Positions 26,545 to 39,205 of a stretch of 64,000 nt of DNA are shown here, piece after piece. Positions within the stretch are counted from its first letter, which is position 1, and each line of letters starts with the position of its first letter. The stretch is from positions 13,605,172 to 13,669,171 of the forward strand of contig CM022669.1 in NCBI GenBank assembly GCA_012295275.1, read 5' to 3'. Both the position numbers and the translations under genes were made by a program. Below the pieces are notes generated by a model. That model saw nothing but the letters and a program-made list of their open reading frames with translations. It searched no databases and had not been told where the DNA came from. This DNA comes from Chrysomallon squamiferum. Its lineage: Eukaryota > Mollusca > Gastropoda > Neomphalida > Peltospiridae.

Positions 26545-26935
26545 TGCAGAATATATTTAGACAATTTCTTTTCGTCTAACCAAAGGCATTATACGTATTC
26601 TAATGAAGTGAAGAACTGGATGACATATGGCACACCTGAAATCCCAGTCGTATTGTTTAATCAAGCAAAGAACCAATACTGACGATGTTTCGGCAGAAAT
26701 AGTTCTGTCGCACACGTAATTATGACACTGACATTTGAAATTCGCGCCAGTGTAGCAAGAGTGTGGGTTTTCTAATACGGTTAATAGGCCGTGGAACAGC
26801 ATCAGATATTCTGGCACGCAGTGAAATCACGTAAAGGTGACTGAAGCAATCTGTAATTGGCTAATTTATAATTTATGAAACGGTTATTATTAACGGGGAA
26901 AAGGAAGTACTTCGTATGACTTGAGGGGATAATAG
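26545..26935. other. Unique island, possible regulatory DNA
   Basis: Includes CTGTAATTGGCTAATTTATA and AATTTATGAAACGG near 26850-26885, homeodomain-type motifs. An 86-codon minus frame at 26557-26817 has no recognisable domain. Confidence 0.3.
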
Positions 26936-26949
26936 TAGGATTTACGTCG

Positions 26950-27200
26950 TGATAATGATCAAGAAAACATGATGATGATTATGATGATGAATATGTTGAT
27001 TGTGATGATGAAAACATGATGATGTGGATTTGATGATGATTATGATTATGATGATGATTTGAATATCCTGTTGCTGCTGCTGATGATGATAATGTTAATA
27101 TGGATAATGATTATGAAGATGATGATGATCATCATGATCTTGAAGATTAATGTGATAGACTGATAGATAGCTAGACAGATAGCCAGACAGATAGATAATA
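26950..27200. repeat. Degenerate (GAT)n array then GATA/GACA
   Basis: GATGAT/TATGAT units to about 27132, then GATA and GACA units at 27155-27200. Confidence 0.92.
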
Positions 27201-27229
27201 ATGTTGCTATTAATTCCTTCCATAGATTA

Positions 27230-27620
27230 ATTCATAACAAAGTTAAAATCACCGAAAGGTCAAATCCCAGCCAAGGATATAATCTGATAACGGATGACGT
27301 CATCTTTAACAGCACTGTTAACACAAAGTGCTCGAGCGGCCATTCCAAGAGGCGTAATTAGCACTGGGATGGCGTTTGAAATTAGCGCCATTGTCGAAAC
27401 GTCACGGGTTGAGAAACGCGTTCACTGGGTTGTTATTTTACCTCGCATCCTTGCAGAGACGCACGTTCGGCCGAGACTCCATTTGCTCTTGGCGATCAGC
27501 AGACGCCATTAATTACATTACAGACCCGACTGATTGTAATTACTGTAATAGAATGTTGTTTCTGGTTTTCGAATGGTGTTAGGACAGAGAAATGAGGTCT
27601 CGCTTGAAGAATCTGGAGTT
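27230..27620. promoter_or_regulatory. Strong candidate regulatory island (CRE and homeodomain sites)
   Basis: GATGACGTCATC (27293-27304) is a perfect 12-bp palindrome holding a full CRE/ATF site. TTAACAG-CA-CTGTTAA (27306-27321) is a second inverted repeat. GGCGTAATTAGCAC, GAAATTAGCGCCATT, GCCATTAATTACATTAC and TTGTAATTACTGTAAT follow. The segment is unique and CpG-rich relative to its flanks. A 72-codon plus frame overlaps but shows no protein family. Enhancer identity is inference. Confidence 0.4.
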
Positions 27621-28315
27621 TGTCATTACAGACCTTTTGTGGTGGTTTTGCTGATGTGATGCATTAAGTGGTATTAAATATGGAAAAAGCGAATCCACAG
27701 TATGCTTTGTTTTATATATATATATATATAATAGTGTAGATTTTAGATCGGACGTAGAGGGAAACACGTGCTGATATTATCAGTATCGTTATCATAATAA
27801 CAATAATAAAAAAGATATATAAAATAATATGTTGGACTATGTGTATGTGTATTTGTGTATGTGTGTGTATGTGTGTGTGTGTGTGTGTGTATATACACAT
27901 ATGCATTTATATATTAGTATATATGTGTGTGTCTGTTTGGATGTCGGTATGTGCGTAGATGTTTATGAGTCAGTGTGCGTGTTTGTCTGTATATGTGTCT
28001 GTTATTACACTGTTACAGATTTTATTTATTGACACGTACAACTTAATAATTAATCCGTATGGCAGATCTAGTACACTCGCACTGACCTGACACAAATGGA
28101 AAAAGAACAGTGAGGATTACTTTTGTTATTAGTTTAAAAAGTAAAACAAACCAAAGGAAATTAAATTAAACATTATTTATTTAAGCGAAACAGCCGTGCT
28201 TGGCGAGTAAGGTTATACATAATTCACAGGTATAACTTTGATGTGACGTGATTAAAAAAGTTACGCTTTAATTACAGTCGAAATATCTGCACTGCATTCT
28301 CGTCTCAGGAGACCC
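27621..28315. other. Unique sequence with TA and GT/TATG repeats
   Basis: TA at 27714-27730, TG/TATG-rich at 27838-27990. No gene seen. Confidence 0.6.
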
Positions 28316-29352
28316 GATATAAAAAAAAAAAAAAAAAAATTTCAAATTCACTTCCACTTCCAATTCCCACGTAATAATTGCGTTCCATCTGTTTTTAATA
28401 CTTCGACCCACCCACTGACGTTTTATTTTAGAATTCCCAAATGTTGATCAGAGCTAGAGAATTAATTAATTAAAAACATTGTACTTTTTAGTACTTGTTT
28501 ATAGATCTGCAAAAAATGAAACCAGGAAGAAGTGCATCATCCGCAATTTTTTTTTTTTTTTTTTTTTCTTAAATTTAATTTTATTTAATTTTTTTTATAA
28601 ATGTTTTTAAATGTTTTGTTTTCAGCTTCAATTTCTGTTTTGTTTATTCATGATGAAATTAATTTCATATTAAAATGTTTGCCCACCACCTTCATAATCT
28701 TCATTCCTCAATCCCTGGTCTGCTCATTTTACTGGTATTATTTTGGATGAAATGTTCAACACTTTTCTGCTTTTCTGGAACCGCTCCCGATAGTCACTGC
28801 ATTAACGACGTCATCTTTAATGTTATGTCAATACATTTAAGCAGCTCTAGATCCGCTCCTGAATTCTAAAGCCTACACACATTCATTTGCAAAACATTAT
28901 GTTTTTAAATCGATACCCAGTTAACGATATTGGATGTCATAGACTGGCTGCTTATTTATTTATTTATTTTGTTTAACAAACCTGACACGCGGTATTCTCT
29001 AGACAATCAAACAGCAATTATATATATATATAAAAATATATATATATATGTATTATTTCTGTGTGATGTCCTCTTGTTTTGAATGTGGTTGTATGTAAAA
29101 CGACTAGCTGTGTATTAATTCAAGCGTACAACGAAAAAGATTTTTTTTTTTTTTTTCAAAAAGCAAGAAAGATCGGGAACTTTTTGATGATCGTTGAAAC
29201 AAACAGCCGCAGGGACAAAACCACACTTTGAGTGCCTCTGGTGTATTTATTCTGATTCATACTTGATAAAGGCAGCCAGTGGATTAAATTTTGCGCAGTG
29301 TGAAGAAAAACAAGCTGTGTGTTTAATATAATGTGTTTAGATACAGATCTGA
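28316..29352. other. Unique AT-rich sequence with homopolymers
   Basis: Poly-A at 28321-28339, poly-T at 28548-28567 and 29141-29156, TA at 29020-29050. An 89-codon minus frame at 29156-29425 has no recognisable domain. Confidence 0.55.
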
Positions 29353-29520
29353 GTCTTCGACGGCTTACTTCTTCATTTGAGCTGAAATTATTTAACTGGC
29401 TCAATCCTGTACGACTTGACGTCACTAGACAAGACTGAACTATGTGAAGTCTTCTTTGGCTTACTTCTTCATATGAGTTGAAATTACGTCACTGCCTCCA
29501 GTCCATACGAAATAAAATGA
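29353..29520. repeat. Diverged two-copy tandem duplication, period about 96 bp
   Basis: GGCTTACTTCTTCATTTGAG with GTCTTC at 29353 recurs as GGCTTACTTCTTCATATGAG with GTCTTC at 29449. Both are followed by a TGAAATTA segment and a CAATCCTGTACGA / CAGTCCATACGA segment. A full CRE, TGACGTCA, lies at 29418-29425. Confidence 0.8.
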
Positions 29521-29627
29521 TTAAGTATGTCTTTTCCTGTCTGGGGGAAATAAATATGAAACATAATCTTCTAGTAACCGATAAATATATTTGATATTTT
29601 GGCGATAGCGGCTTTTATTTCTTGAGC

Positions 29628-29631
<4 letters not shown>

Positions 29632-29721
<90 letters not shown>

Positions 29722-29766
29722 GTCTGTCTCTGTCTCTGTCTCTCTTTCTGTCTCTCTGTCTCTATG

Positions 29767-29814
<48 letters not shown>

Positions 29815-29820
29815 ACACAG
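29632..29820. repeat. Composite (TC)n-(TGTC)-(CA)n microsatellite
   Basis: TC at 29632-29717, TGTC and TCTG variants to 29766, CA at 29768-29818. Confidence 0.97.
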
Positions 29821-29934
29821 TGACACTTATACATTTACACATATCTAATCTAAACAGAGTTTCAATAGGAATATATATTTCTGAAAAATATTTACTGACC
29901 TAGGTATCCAGATGTTAACTAACAACGTTAAAGT

Positions 29935-30190
29935 GAAATAAACGTTAAGAATTCGAACATTTTAAATGAAATCAAGCCTTAAGAATCGGGCTGACAATTT
30001 TATAGCAGGGGACTGTTTATAGAGGTATGAAACAAGTAATTAACTTGTTAATGAACTATCATAGCTTAAACAAGTGTTCATTAAGCGGTTGGTGAAATTA
30101 ATAATAATAATACACGTCACAAGAGGTATTCTGCCAATCAGGACTCAAACATGTTAGCTAACCAACGTAACAGTGGTTCTGATTTAGAAG
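29935..30190 (-). repeat. Dispersed repeat, copy B (inverted relative to copy A)
   Basis: The reverse complement contains TTTGAGTCCTGATTGGC, CCTCTTGT, GCTTAATGAACACTTGTTTA and AGTTCATTAACAAGTTAATT, collinear with 25960-26210. Internal gaps include an added AAT-repeat stretch at about 30101-30112. Orientation is opposite to copy A, about 3.8 kb away. Confidence 0.75.
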
Positions 30191-30435
30191 CATATACTTT
30201 TAATGAGGTGTATTTAAGCGCATGCTCGAAATTCGGCACTGTTTACTTCCTGGTTTAGTAGCTCCGTGTTTTAACTTCGATTACGTCAGAGTCACGTTAA
30301 AATCCGATTAATTCATGGTAATGTGGGTAATTTTTTTACAGTCTCGTTTGATCTTCTTTGAATTGGGTTCGTAGAAATTCCTGCATGAAGAATGAGGATA
30401 TTTTTTTATTTCTTTTCTTCTTTTTAATTTGTTTT
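30191..30435. other. Unique spacer
   Basis: Unique sequence; TTCGATTACGTCAGAG near 30277 is CRE-like. Nothing else seen. Confidence 0.5.
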
Positions 30436-30437
30436 TC

Positions 30438-30471
<34 letters not shown>

Positions 30472-30483
30472 TCTTTATTTATT

Positions 30484-30572
<89 letters not shown>
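30438..30572. repeat. Composite (ATT)n-(TC)n-(CA)n microsatellite
   Basis: ATT at 30440-30471, TC at 30486-30547, CA at 30547-30571. It has the same TC-to-CA junction polarity as 29632-29820. Confidence 0.97.
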
Positions 30573-30574
<2 letters not shown>

Positions 30575-30580
<6 letters not shown>

Positions 30581-31215
30581 TCCAATAAAAGGAATTTCTG
30601 AATGAAGTAAATCCATTCCATATAGACGTGGGCGTACATCATAAGACAGCAGGGGACAGCACATTTGTGCTTTTATCCTTGCAAGACTTGTTGAAAAATC
30701 AACGCCTCTCTTTCCATTCAACCAAACAGCAACAAAATCTGAAATCATTAACTTTCACCTATGATATCTTTGTACGTCGTGAAGGACGACAATTATTAAC
30801 AAATTTCAGACCAGATTGTTAACATCGCTGCTACAGCATCCTGTAAAATTACACCAAACTAAGCTAATTCGTCATCGTGTCACAGATTCAACCACATCCA
30901 CCGCGTCTGTTACGACGACGACTGCTGTTTGACATTTAATGGCTGGGATGTACTTTTGCTCCCCGTAATTACAATATAATTTCAGAGCACCGCGCATCCG
31001 AATATAACTCAAATTAACAATGGAAAAAAAAAAGACAGAGGGCCTAGTTTCGGGCACGTTATAAATGACCCTTCTTTCTCTTTTAAATGAACTATAAATA
31101 TTCAAATAACGCCGCAATCATTTGTTCCTAGTGTAATTGGGATGGAGATTTTTATTCCAGTTAGGCGAAAAGGACCATCTCGTTTAATGGTGGTGCTTTG
31201 CTAAATTCACTGAGG
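30575..31215. other. Unique island, possible regulatory DNA
   Basis: 30870-31010 is CpG-containing and has GACATTTAATGGCTGGGATG and CCCGTAATTACAATATAATT motifs. An 81-codon minus frame overlaps without recognisable domain. Confidence 0.3.
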
Positions 31216-31219
31216 GCTA

Positions 31220-31810
31220 ATAGTTATTTATGTGGCAGTTTATAAGTCAGTCAAACGATTATTTCGTAAAGAATGACCTAAACTGTACTGAATCATTTGG
31301 TATTAATTGTCTTCATAAAAAATGAGCACGATTATAAGACAGTTTCTAAGTTAGATAAATAATCGTTTAAGAGAATTGTTTGTATTAAGTATTGCCATAA
31401 AAGAAACGATGAAAGGACGTATTTGTAGTTTTATACAGCATTTTTTTCTTCTCTTTTTTTCTATTTAATTATTTGTTTTAAATTTATTCATAGAAATTAT
31501 ACAATTTAGTCGCGTGAAGGCAATAAAGTTATTTATGTGGCAAATTCTTATTAGTTAAATAATTATTTCATAAAATAATTAACATTGTTGTGTTCAAATT
31601 TTTTGAATTAATTATCTTAATAGACGGGAGTGTGCCGGGGTATATTTTACAATTACTTATTTCTATTTAATTATTTTTACATAGTAAAGAGACGATCTTG
31701 TTCAGTGATAAAACATTAACCTGCTATAGCAGATTCTGAGTTAAATAATTATTTAACAAAGTTTTACAATTATTATTCGGTGTTAAACACCGTCTTCGTG
31801 TAATACACCG
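31220..31810. repeat. Degenerate array of ~100-bp related units
   Basis: GTTATTTATGTGGCA begins at 31223 and 31529, with about 105 bp of alignable sequence after each (ATTATTTCGTAAAGAAT versus ATTATTTCATAAAATAAT, then ATTAATTGTCTTCATAA versus ATTAATTATCTTAATAG). Partial relatives start near 31330 and 31720. Confidence 0.7.
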
Positions 31811-32230
31811 TAGATCTCATATCAGTGCACCTCTGTGATTTGTCTCTCATTGTTACCAGTGCTCATAACGCATATCAAAGGCTATGTTATTACTTATCCT
31901 GTATGAAAAAAAAGCATACAGACAATTCGTTGTTGTTGATGGAAAGACGTAACAGGTTTCCTCTGAAGTCTGTACGATGTGTCATCACTGACAATCTGAG
32001 CCGGTGATAGGAAATTAATTAACGTACATGAAAGTGAGCGTTTAACTTACTTCAGAGAAATAAAATTTATTTTAAGCAGTCTGCATCAAGCCATCTGTTA
32101 TTACCTGTCATTTGTGTGACTGATACAGATAAATGAATGGACAGATGGATAAAGGAAGGAAATAAGATGTAAAAAGACATGTTTCATAAAATGTAGAAAC
32201 AACAGAGAGATATAAAAAATGTACATTCAT
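31811..32230. other. Unique sequence
   Basis: No gene recognised. Short GATG/GATA patch near 32130-32150. Confidence 0.55.
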
Positions 32231-32346
32231 TTACGAATATAAATGCAAAGAGATATGCTGACATATACACTGACATATGCACACGTAGATACACACACAT
32301 ATATGTGTACAGACATAAAAACACATTGCATACGTTTATATATATA

Positions 32347-32404
<58 letters not shown>

Positions 32405-32500
32405 CAATACAACATTTTTATATACACTGTCACACATACTGATAAACATACACATACATACACATGTACATAAACACTCAGACACACACATACACAAATG
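32231..32500. repeat. Degenerate CA/CATA with (TG)n and (TA)n core
   Basis: TG at 32346-32362 and TA at 32362-32404 inside CA/CATA-rich flanks. Confidence 0.9.
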
Positions 32501-32618
32501 AAAAATCGCAATCGAAACTAATGTAGATATAAACAACTATTTTAACACAGGTATCGCATTTCTGCTACCAGATCTATACTCCACAATCAGGTTTTAACAA
32601 TAATTGTTTTTACGCTGG

Positions 32619-32621
<3 letters not shown>

Positions 32622-32712
<91 letters not shown>
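32622..32712. repeat. (TC)n microsatellite
   Basis: About 45 uninterrupted TC units. Confidence 0.98.
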
Positions 32713-33608
<896 letters not shown>

Positions 33609-33973
33609 TCTTATTGCTCATTTGAAACATCTTTATAAGATACCCAGAACTATTATGAGTGTTTGAGTGTAATATACTGAAACGTATTGACTGAAACTTT
33701 TAGACTGCTGGTTTGAACTGAATATTGCAATCGTAAGACATAACCATATTTATGTATCATCTAAATACATTTAGCATTTGTTTTATTTTTTTCGCTACTG
33801 CAGACATATCACTGAAGTCTATGCACTCGATATTAAGACAAAGAAGATTCCAATTCGTGTTAGTTCTCCTACAGATACTAATAGTTATGTTAATCTAGAT
33901 AATATTATTATGTCCTTATCGTAAGTTTAAATATAAATACATACGTATATATACATATACAGACATACATAGA

Positions 33974-34005
<32 letters not shown>

Positions 34006-34600
34006 AATACACATGCACACACACATATGTACATATGTATGTATGTATGTGTGTGTGTATGTGTGTGTGTATGTGTGTATATATATATGCAAATGAATAT
34101 AAAATGAATGTGAACCGTGCAAAGCCTTTAGCGACAAAAAAGAGGTTTTGTTTCTTCATTGTTTTTTTTTTTTTGTTGTTGTTTGTTTGTTTCTTCTTTG
34201 TTTTTTCTAACACCAAGACACATTAATACTGAAGCTCGGAGCCTCAGTTTAAATCGATGTGACATTTCTAACTAATACACATAAACATGTCTGCAGAATT
34301 AACTCATTTCCTCTTTCGTGTTTTCTAATTTGCTTTAAAATGGGCTCTGTGTCTTTCACTCAGTTTTCTGTCCGGTGTAATGTGTCTGTCACTAACTCGA
34401 CTCCTCCATCTCTGTCTCGTATCTTTTGAAGAATTTTTTTTTTTTTTTTTACCGTCTGAGAGGCGGTGTGGTGTGGGTGGGTATGTCAGTGAATATGTGG
34501 GTTTTTTTTTTTCGATTGTATATAAACAATTAAATTGACAGTCTTAATATTATTATAAATAATAATCGTTTATTTTGAGTTTATTTTATTTTATTTCATG
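33609..34600. other. Unique sequence with TA/TG simple repeats
   Basis: 33930-34090 is TATG/TG/CA-rich; poly-T at 34164-34173, 34434-34450 and 34503-34512. No gene. Confidence 0.6.
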
Positions 34601-34689
34601 TATCTCATTTATTTGTTTGTTTATTTATTTGTATATATGTGTGTATGTATGTATGCATATTTGCATATTTGCATATATGTGCATGAGTC

Positions 34690-34735
<46 letters not shown>

Positions 34736-34736
34736 T
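34601..34736. repeat. TTTG/TATG then (GT)n
   Basis: Degenerate tetranucleotides then about 20 GT units at 34694-34733. Confidence 0.93.
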
Positions 34737-35203
34737 TTTCAAATTCCGTGGATATGTTTGTTACCATTTGTGACCCGTGTGAGGTTTTCATTTTGTGCTT
34801 AACATATACATACACCCTTACTAACAATGACAATAAAAAATATAAATTAACTTCGGTCAGGCAGTACAAAATCGTACAGAACTATGAAGAAAATGTGACA
34901 GAAACAAAGAAAGAGTAACACAAAACACGAAACAGCGTGTATCCCATATAGCCAGAACAGCTTAATACTGTTACTCGCAAAAACACAAACACATCTCAGG
35001 ATCATCCATATCTTTATATCTCAAAGCCTTTGTTAACATTTTTCTTTTGACAATGTAAAAAGAAAATCCACTGAACAAGCAAGCATGCAGACAACCCCAA
35101 AATTCATACTTGTGAAAAAAATAAATAAAGAAAGAAACAAAATAATGAAAAGAAGAGGAAAGCTGCTTAAGTTTGCTTCGTGATCTTTGTTACACAAACA
35201 TGG
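34737..35203. other. Unique sequence
   Basis: Nothing recognised. Confidence 0.6.
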
Positions 35204-35204
35204 C

Positions 35205-35253
<49 letters not shown>
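35205..35253. repeat. (AC)n microsatellite
   Basis: About 24 AC units. Confidence 0.98.
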
Positions 35254-35255
<2 letters not shown>

Positions 35256-35590
35256 CAGCTGAGACTGACAAGGTATGTCAGTAAGAAAATGAGCAGACTT
35301 ATTATGACGACGATAAAAGTGTCGAGTTCAGTAGTAAACTCTCGTGCTCGAGTAGTCAGATTCCAGTCAACGCAGATAACGTTACGCTCCTGTCTTTACG
35401 ACAGAAACAGAGTCAGCAGTAAACACACAGTCTTGTGTTTGTTCTACGACACTGGTCGATGTTTCCGTACAGTGCAATCTACGCTTTGTTTGCTCTACAC
35501 TGAATCATAAATAAAAACCTATAAACATAAATACACACACATACGCACTTGTAAAGTGTTGCAAATCAGATAAAAGAAAAGTGCACAAAG
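35254..35590. other. Unique sequence
   Basis: A 107-codon plus frame spans 35187-35510, but its first 20 residues are AC repeat and no domain is visible in the rest. Confidence 0.5.
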
Positions 35591-35795
<205 letters not shown>

Positions 35796-35900
35796 ACATA
35801 AGCTCTCATGTTCTTTCCTTCTCTGCTACTAAGTCTCTATCTCAGTTCTCAGTGCCTCGCGCAAGCAACACGCAATCTGACATCAGTTTTCTATCTTAAC
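35796..35900. other. Unique spacer
   Basis: Nothing recognised. Confidence 0.5.
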
Positions 35901-36024
35901 AGTGGTAGTAGTAACAATAGTAGCAGTATTATAGTATATATAGTAATGGTAGTTGTAGTAGAAGTAGCAATAATAGTAGTAGTAGTTGTTGCAGTAATGA
36001 TATTAATAATAGAAGTAGTAGTAA

Positions 36025-36055
<31 letters not shown>

Positions 36056-36135
36056 CGTAGTTGTAGTTGCAGGTGTTGTAGTAGTAGTAGTTGTTGTTGT
36101 AGTAGAGGTAATCGTAGCAGTATTAATCGTAGAAT
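35901..36135. repeat. (TAG)n/(TAA)n/(TTG)n trinucleotide array
   Basis: Mostly TAG with TTG, TAA and CAG variants, encoding V-rich nonsense peptides. Confidence 0.95.
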
Positions 36136-36229
36136 CGCTCGTACACTGGTGTCGTATCGGTAGCTCTGGATAGTTACAGCAGTGCTAGCTGTGTAGTTTT
36201 ATAATAATTACATCTTCAAAAAAAAAAAA

Positions 36230-36475
36230 GATACTTCAGCCTTTGATGAATGAAATGGAATTTGAAAACACTTCACAGCTGCATTATTCATCGAGCTGGC
36301 AAAATGGCTCACAGCTTCCTAATATTTAGTTATTTTTGTCTTACGAGGTGTGAGTTATTTCTGTTTACTTAGTTATTAACGGTCCTGTCATGACAATTCT
36401 GATAAGCTCGTCAGAATGGACAAGTTACGGACGTATTTAGAAATAAATTAAACGGGAAATAACAGGTGAATTATT
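36230..36475. promoter_or_regulatory. Candidate regulatory island with TCF-like site
   Basis: CCTTTGATGA at 36240-36249 matches a TCF/LEF core. CACAGCTGCATTATTCAT (E-box CAGCTG plus ATTA) follows at about 36276. Repeat-free and CpG-containing, with no open frame. Inference only. Confidence 0.3.
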
Positions 36476-36514
36476 TTTTAACTTTTTTTTCATCGTCTTT
36501 TTTATATGTGCATC

Positions 36515-36515
36515 T

Positions 36516-36546
<31 letters not shown>

Positions 36547-36680
36547 TCTTTTCTCTAAATATAAATATATATATATATATATATATATGTATGATTGTAT
36601 GAATGCATGTATGTGTGTGTGTGTCTGTGTGTTTTTGTGTGTGTTTGTGTGTGTGTGTGTTTGTGTGTGTGTATAGGTTT
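36515..36680. repeat. Composite CT, (TA)n, TATG and (GT)n
   Basis: CT at 36516-36550, TA at 36564-36589, TG-rich to 36674. Confidence 0.93.
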
Positions 36681-37310
36681 AGTTAATAACCATTTTGTTC
36701 GGTAAATGACAGCGGGAAATTAGATTTCTATATTAATTTGCTTATCTTTTAGTAAATATAACATATTTATCTACATTTACCTTTATTTAAGTTATGAGTG
36801 TACTGAAAAAGATATATTAGTAATTTTCAACCTTAATAATAAAAAGGCCCAGTAAAGAGAGAGAGAGAAAAAAGTGTGTTTGCTTAATGGATAAATTCAT
36901 ACTTGATAGTTTTTCAATTTTCAAAATTTATTTGAATTATTTGTATACTGGAAAAGTCTGTCAATAACAATTTTTTTAATTTTAAATTTATTTATTTATT
37001 TATTTATTATTATTATTTTTTTTTTATTTAAATAATTATTTATTTTTTTTTTTTTTTTTTTTTTTTTTAACGTGTCAATGTAGAAAGATAATATATTTCC
37101 TAAGTGAGAAAAGACAACTTAACATTTTCTGTTAGAAAACAAAATTACCAGAACACCATAAGTGTGCTGACAACCAACAGATGGTGAAAATTTGAGCTGA
37201 AACCAAATGAGAAAGATGTACATTTATTTTAAACTATCAGTGTTTAAAATTACCTTTATAGACGTTTTCTACTGCTAATTAACATATCAAAAAAGCATAC
37301 AAAATAAAAA
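36681..37310. other. AT-rich sequence
   Basis: TTTA at 36982-37006 and poly-T at 37046-37068. Nothing else. Confidence 0.6.
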
Positions 37311-37312
37311 AT

Positions 37313-37435
37313 TATCATCATCATTATTATTATCATCATCATCATCATCATAGTACTAGTATTACTACTATATGTTCTCTCTCTCTCTCTCTCTCTCTCT
37401 CTAAACATATATATATGTATGCTTGTATGAATGTA

Positions 37436-37483
<48 letters not shown>

Positions 37484-37488
37484 CTTAT
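37313..37488. repeat. Composite (ATC)n-(TACTA)-(CT)n-(GT)n-(TA)n
   Basis: ATC at 37315-37352, a TAGTACTAGTATTACTACTA palindrome-like patch, CT at 37376-37402, GT at 37438-37458, TA to 37480. Confidence 0.93.
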
Positions 37489-38450
37489 AATTATATTATA
37501 GTGGCATTTTTTAATATCTGCTCTTTGTTCAAACTTACTTCTATTTTTCTATCTTATTTTGCCGATGACCTCCATATCCAATCTGTGCTTAGTTCATGTA
37601 ATACTGAGTTTATAAACACAGAAAACGTTGACTGTAAGTCAATTTACTCACGGTTCAATCCTGTAGTTTTTAAGGGTCAATAAATTATTAAATTAAAAAA
37701 ATATATATTAATAATAATATTAAAAAGTTAAAATAAAACCAGACAATGCTTATTTATGTATTTCTTTTTTTTTCTTCTTTTTTTTTAAAATTATTTATTT
37801 CTTTTGTTTTTGTTGAAATTTAATTTTTTTTTTTTTTTTTTTTTTTCTGTGCGGTAATCTATTATGATATATCTGTACTTTGAGTTATTGTCATCAGAGA
37901 AATTCTAAAGATAGCATAAACTCTGTGACTGTTTAATATCAAATACCCTGTAAATATAAATAAAATTAACACTTTGAACTCATAACTCTTAAAATTTACA
38001 ACTTCAGAAAAACGTGTTTGTTCTTCTCCCATTTCAATATGTCATCTACATTTAACAAAAAAATAGAACAAGAAAAAGAGAAATTCATTATTGCCAAAAC
38101 ATGTTATTACATGTTACTCAGTGAAATGGCAACTGGAAATGTTGCAAGACAGAAATTTTGGGGTAGAAACTTTGTCTTTTATTGGCAAACAAAATTACAT
38201 GTAATCTTTCTAAAGCTGGTCGGCGAAAAGTTTTACTGTCTGAAAACTGTCGAAAAGTACAAATTTACTGCTATTTCCTGCAAATAAATTGTTGCCAAAT
38301 TAAGTACTTGCCACCAAAAAACTCCGAGATCTGACTGAACAGTTTTACAGGAACCGTTTTTATGTCTTGCTTCCATGTTTGTTTCAATACCTAGAGTCGA
38401 AGTGTCGCATTTCAGTATCCTTGACATTAAACTCTGCATTCCTAATCAGT
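37489..38450. other. Unique AT-rich sequence
   Basis: Poly-T at 37825-37848. An 89-codon plus frame at 38018-38287 has no recognisable domain and AT-rich codon use. Confidence 0.55.
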
Positions 38451-38487
38451 TGCGCGCGCGCGCGCGTGTGTGTGTGTATGTGTGTGA
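38451..38487. repeat. (GC)n-(GT)n alternating purine-pyrimidine tract
   Basis: A run of about 7 GC dinucleotides flows straight into GT units, about 36 bp of strict alternation with high Z-DNA potential. It is the only GC-dinucleotide run in the window. Confidence 0.95.
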
Positions 38488-39205
38488 ACAGACACACACT
38501 CAGATTAATTCACAGAGGGTACAAGGTCCGATTCTCCATTTAACTACTGAGTATGTGTTTTTTCTTCCTATTTCTGCCAGTTGATAAGTAGTTTATAGTT
38601 TGTTGAAACTTAGCTTTCCATCACATTTTGCATTCATGGACTAATTATATTTAAGATTTTTAATGAATGATTATAACTGTCTATGTGAAGGTGCAGTTAA
38701 AAGTTTCTTGCTGCTAATGAGAAGAAATTAACCCTGTGCTTGATGACATGTATTTTGTATATGTCTTAATTAAATAAGCACATTTATGAATATGCGTTCG
38801 TGTGTATACGTTTATGTGCCTTAATTGTGTATACGTGCTTATGTGTGTGTATTTATTTGTATTTCTACGTGTGTTTATGTGTGTTAACGTGTCTACATTG
38901 CGTATGTTTCTTTGTCTCCAAGTTCGTATTACGTAACAATTTTGACTATGAATTACCGAACATCCACAAACAAGCAGATGTGATCACGTTCACGCTATTA
39001 GTGTTACAAGTAGTTGTGTAACGTATTTCATTTCTCTTCTTATTCAGCTAACGAGCGGTGATCCGATTATTAAGACTTGTGTATAATCGACTGCAGGTGG
39101 TATGTATTTGTGTGTGCGGCTCAAAAAGTTATTCAGTATTTCTGACGTAATTATTATTAATAATTTGGTCTTTAAGGACAATCTAATGAAAAGGACAAGC
39201 TACGG
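38488..39205. other. Unique sequence
   Basis: GT/TATG-rich patch at 38790-38890. No gene. Confidence 0.6.
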
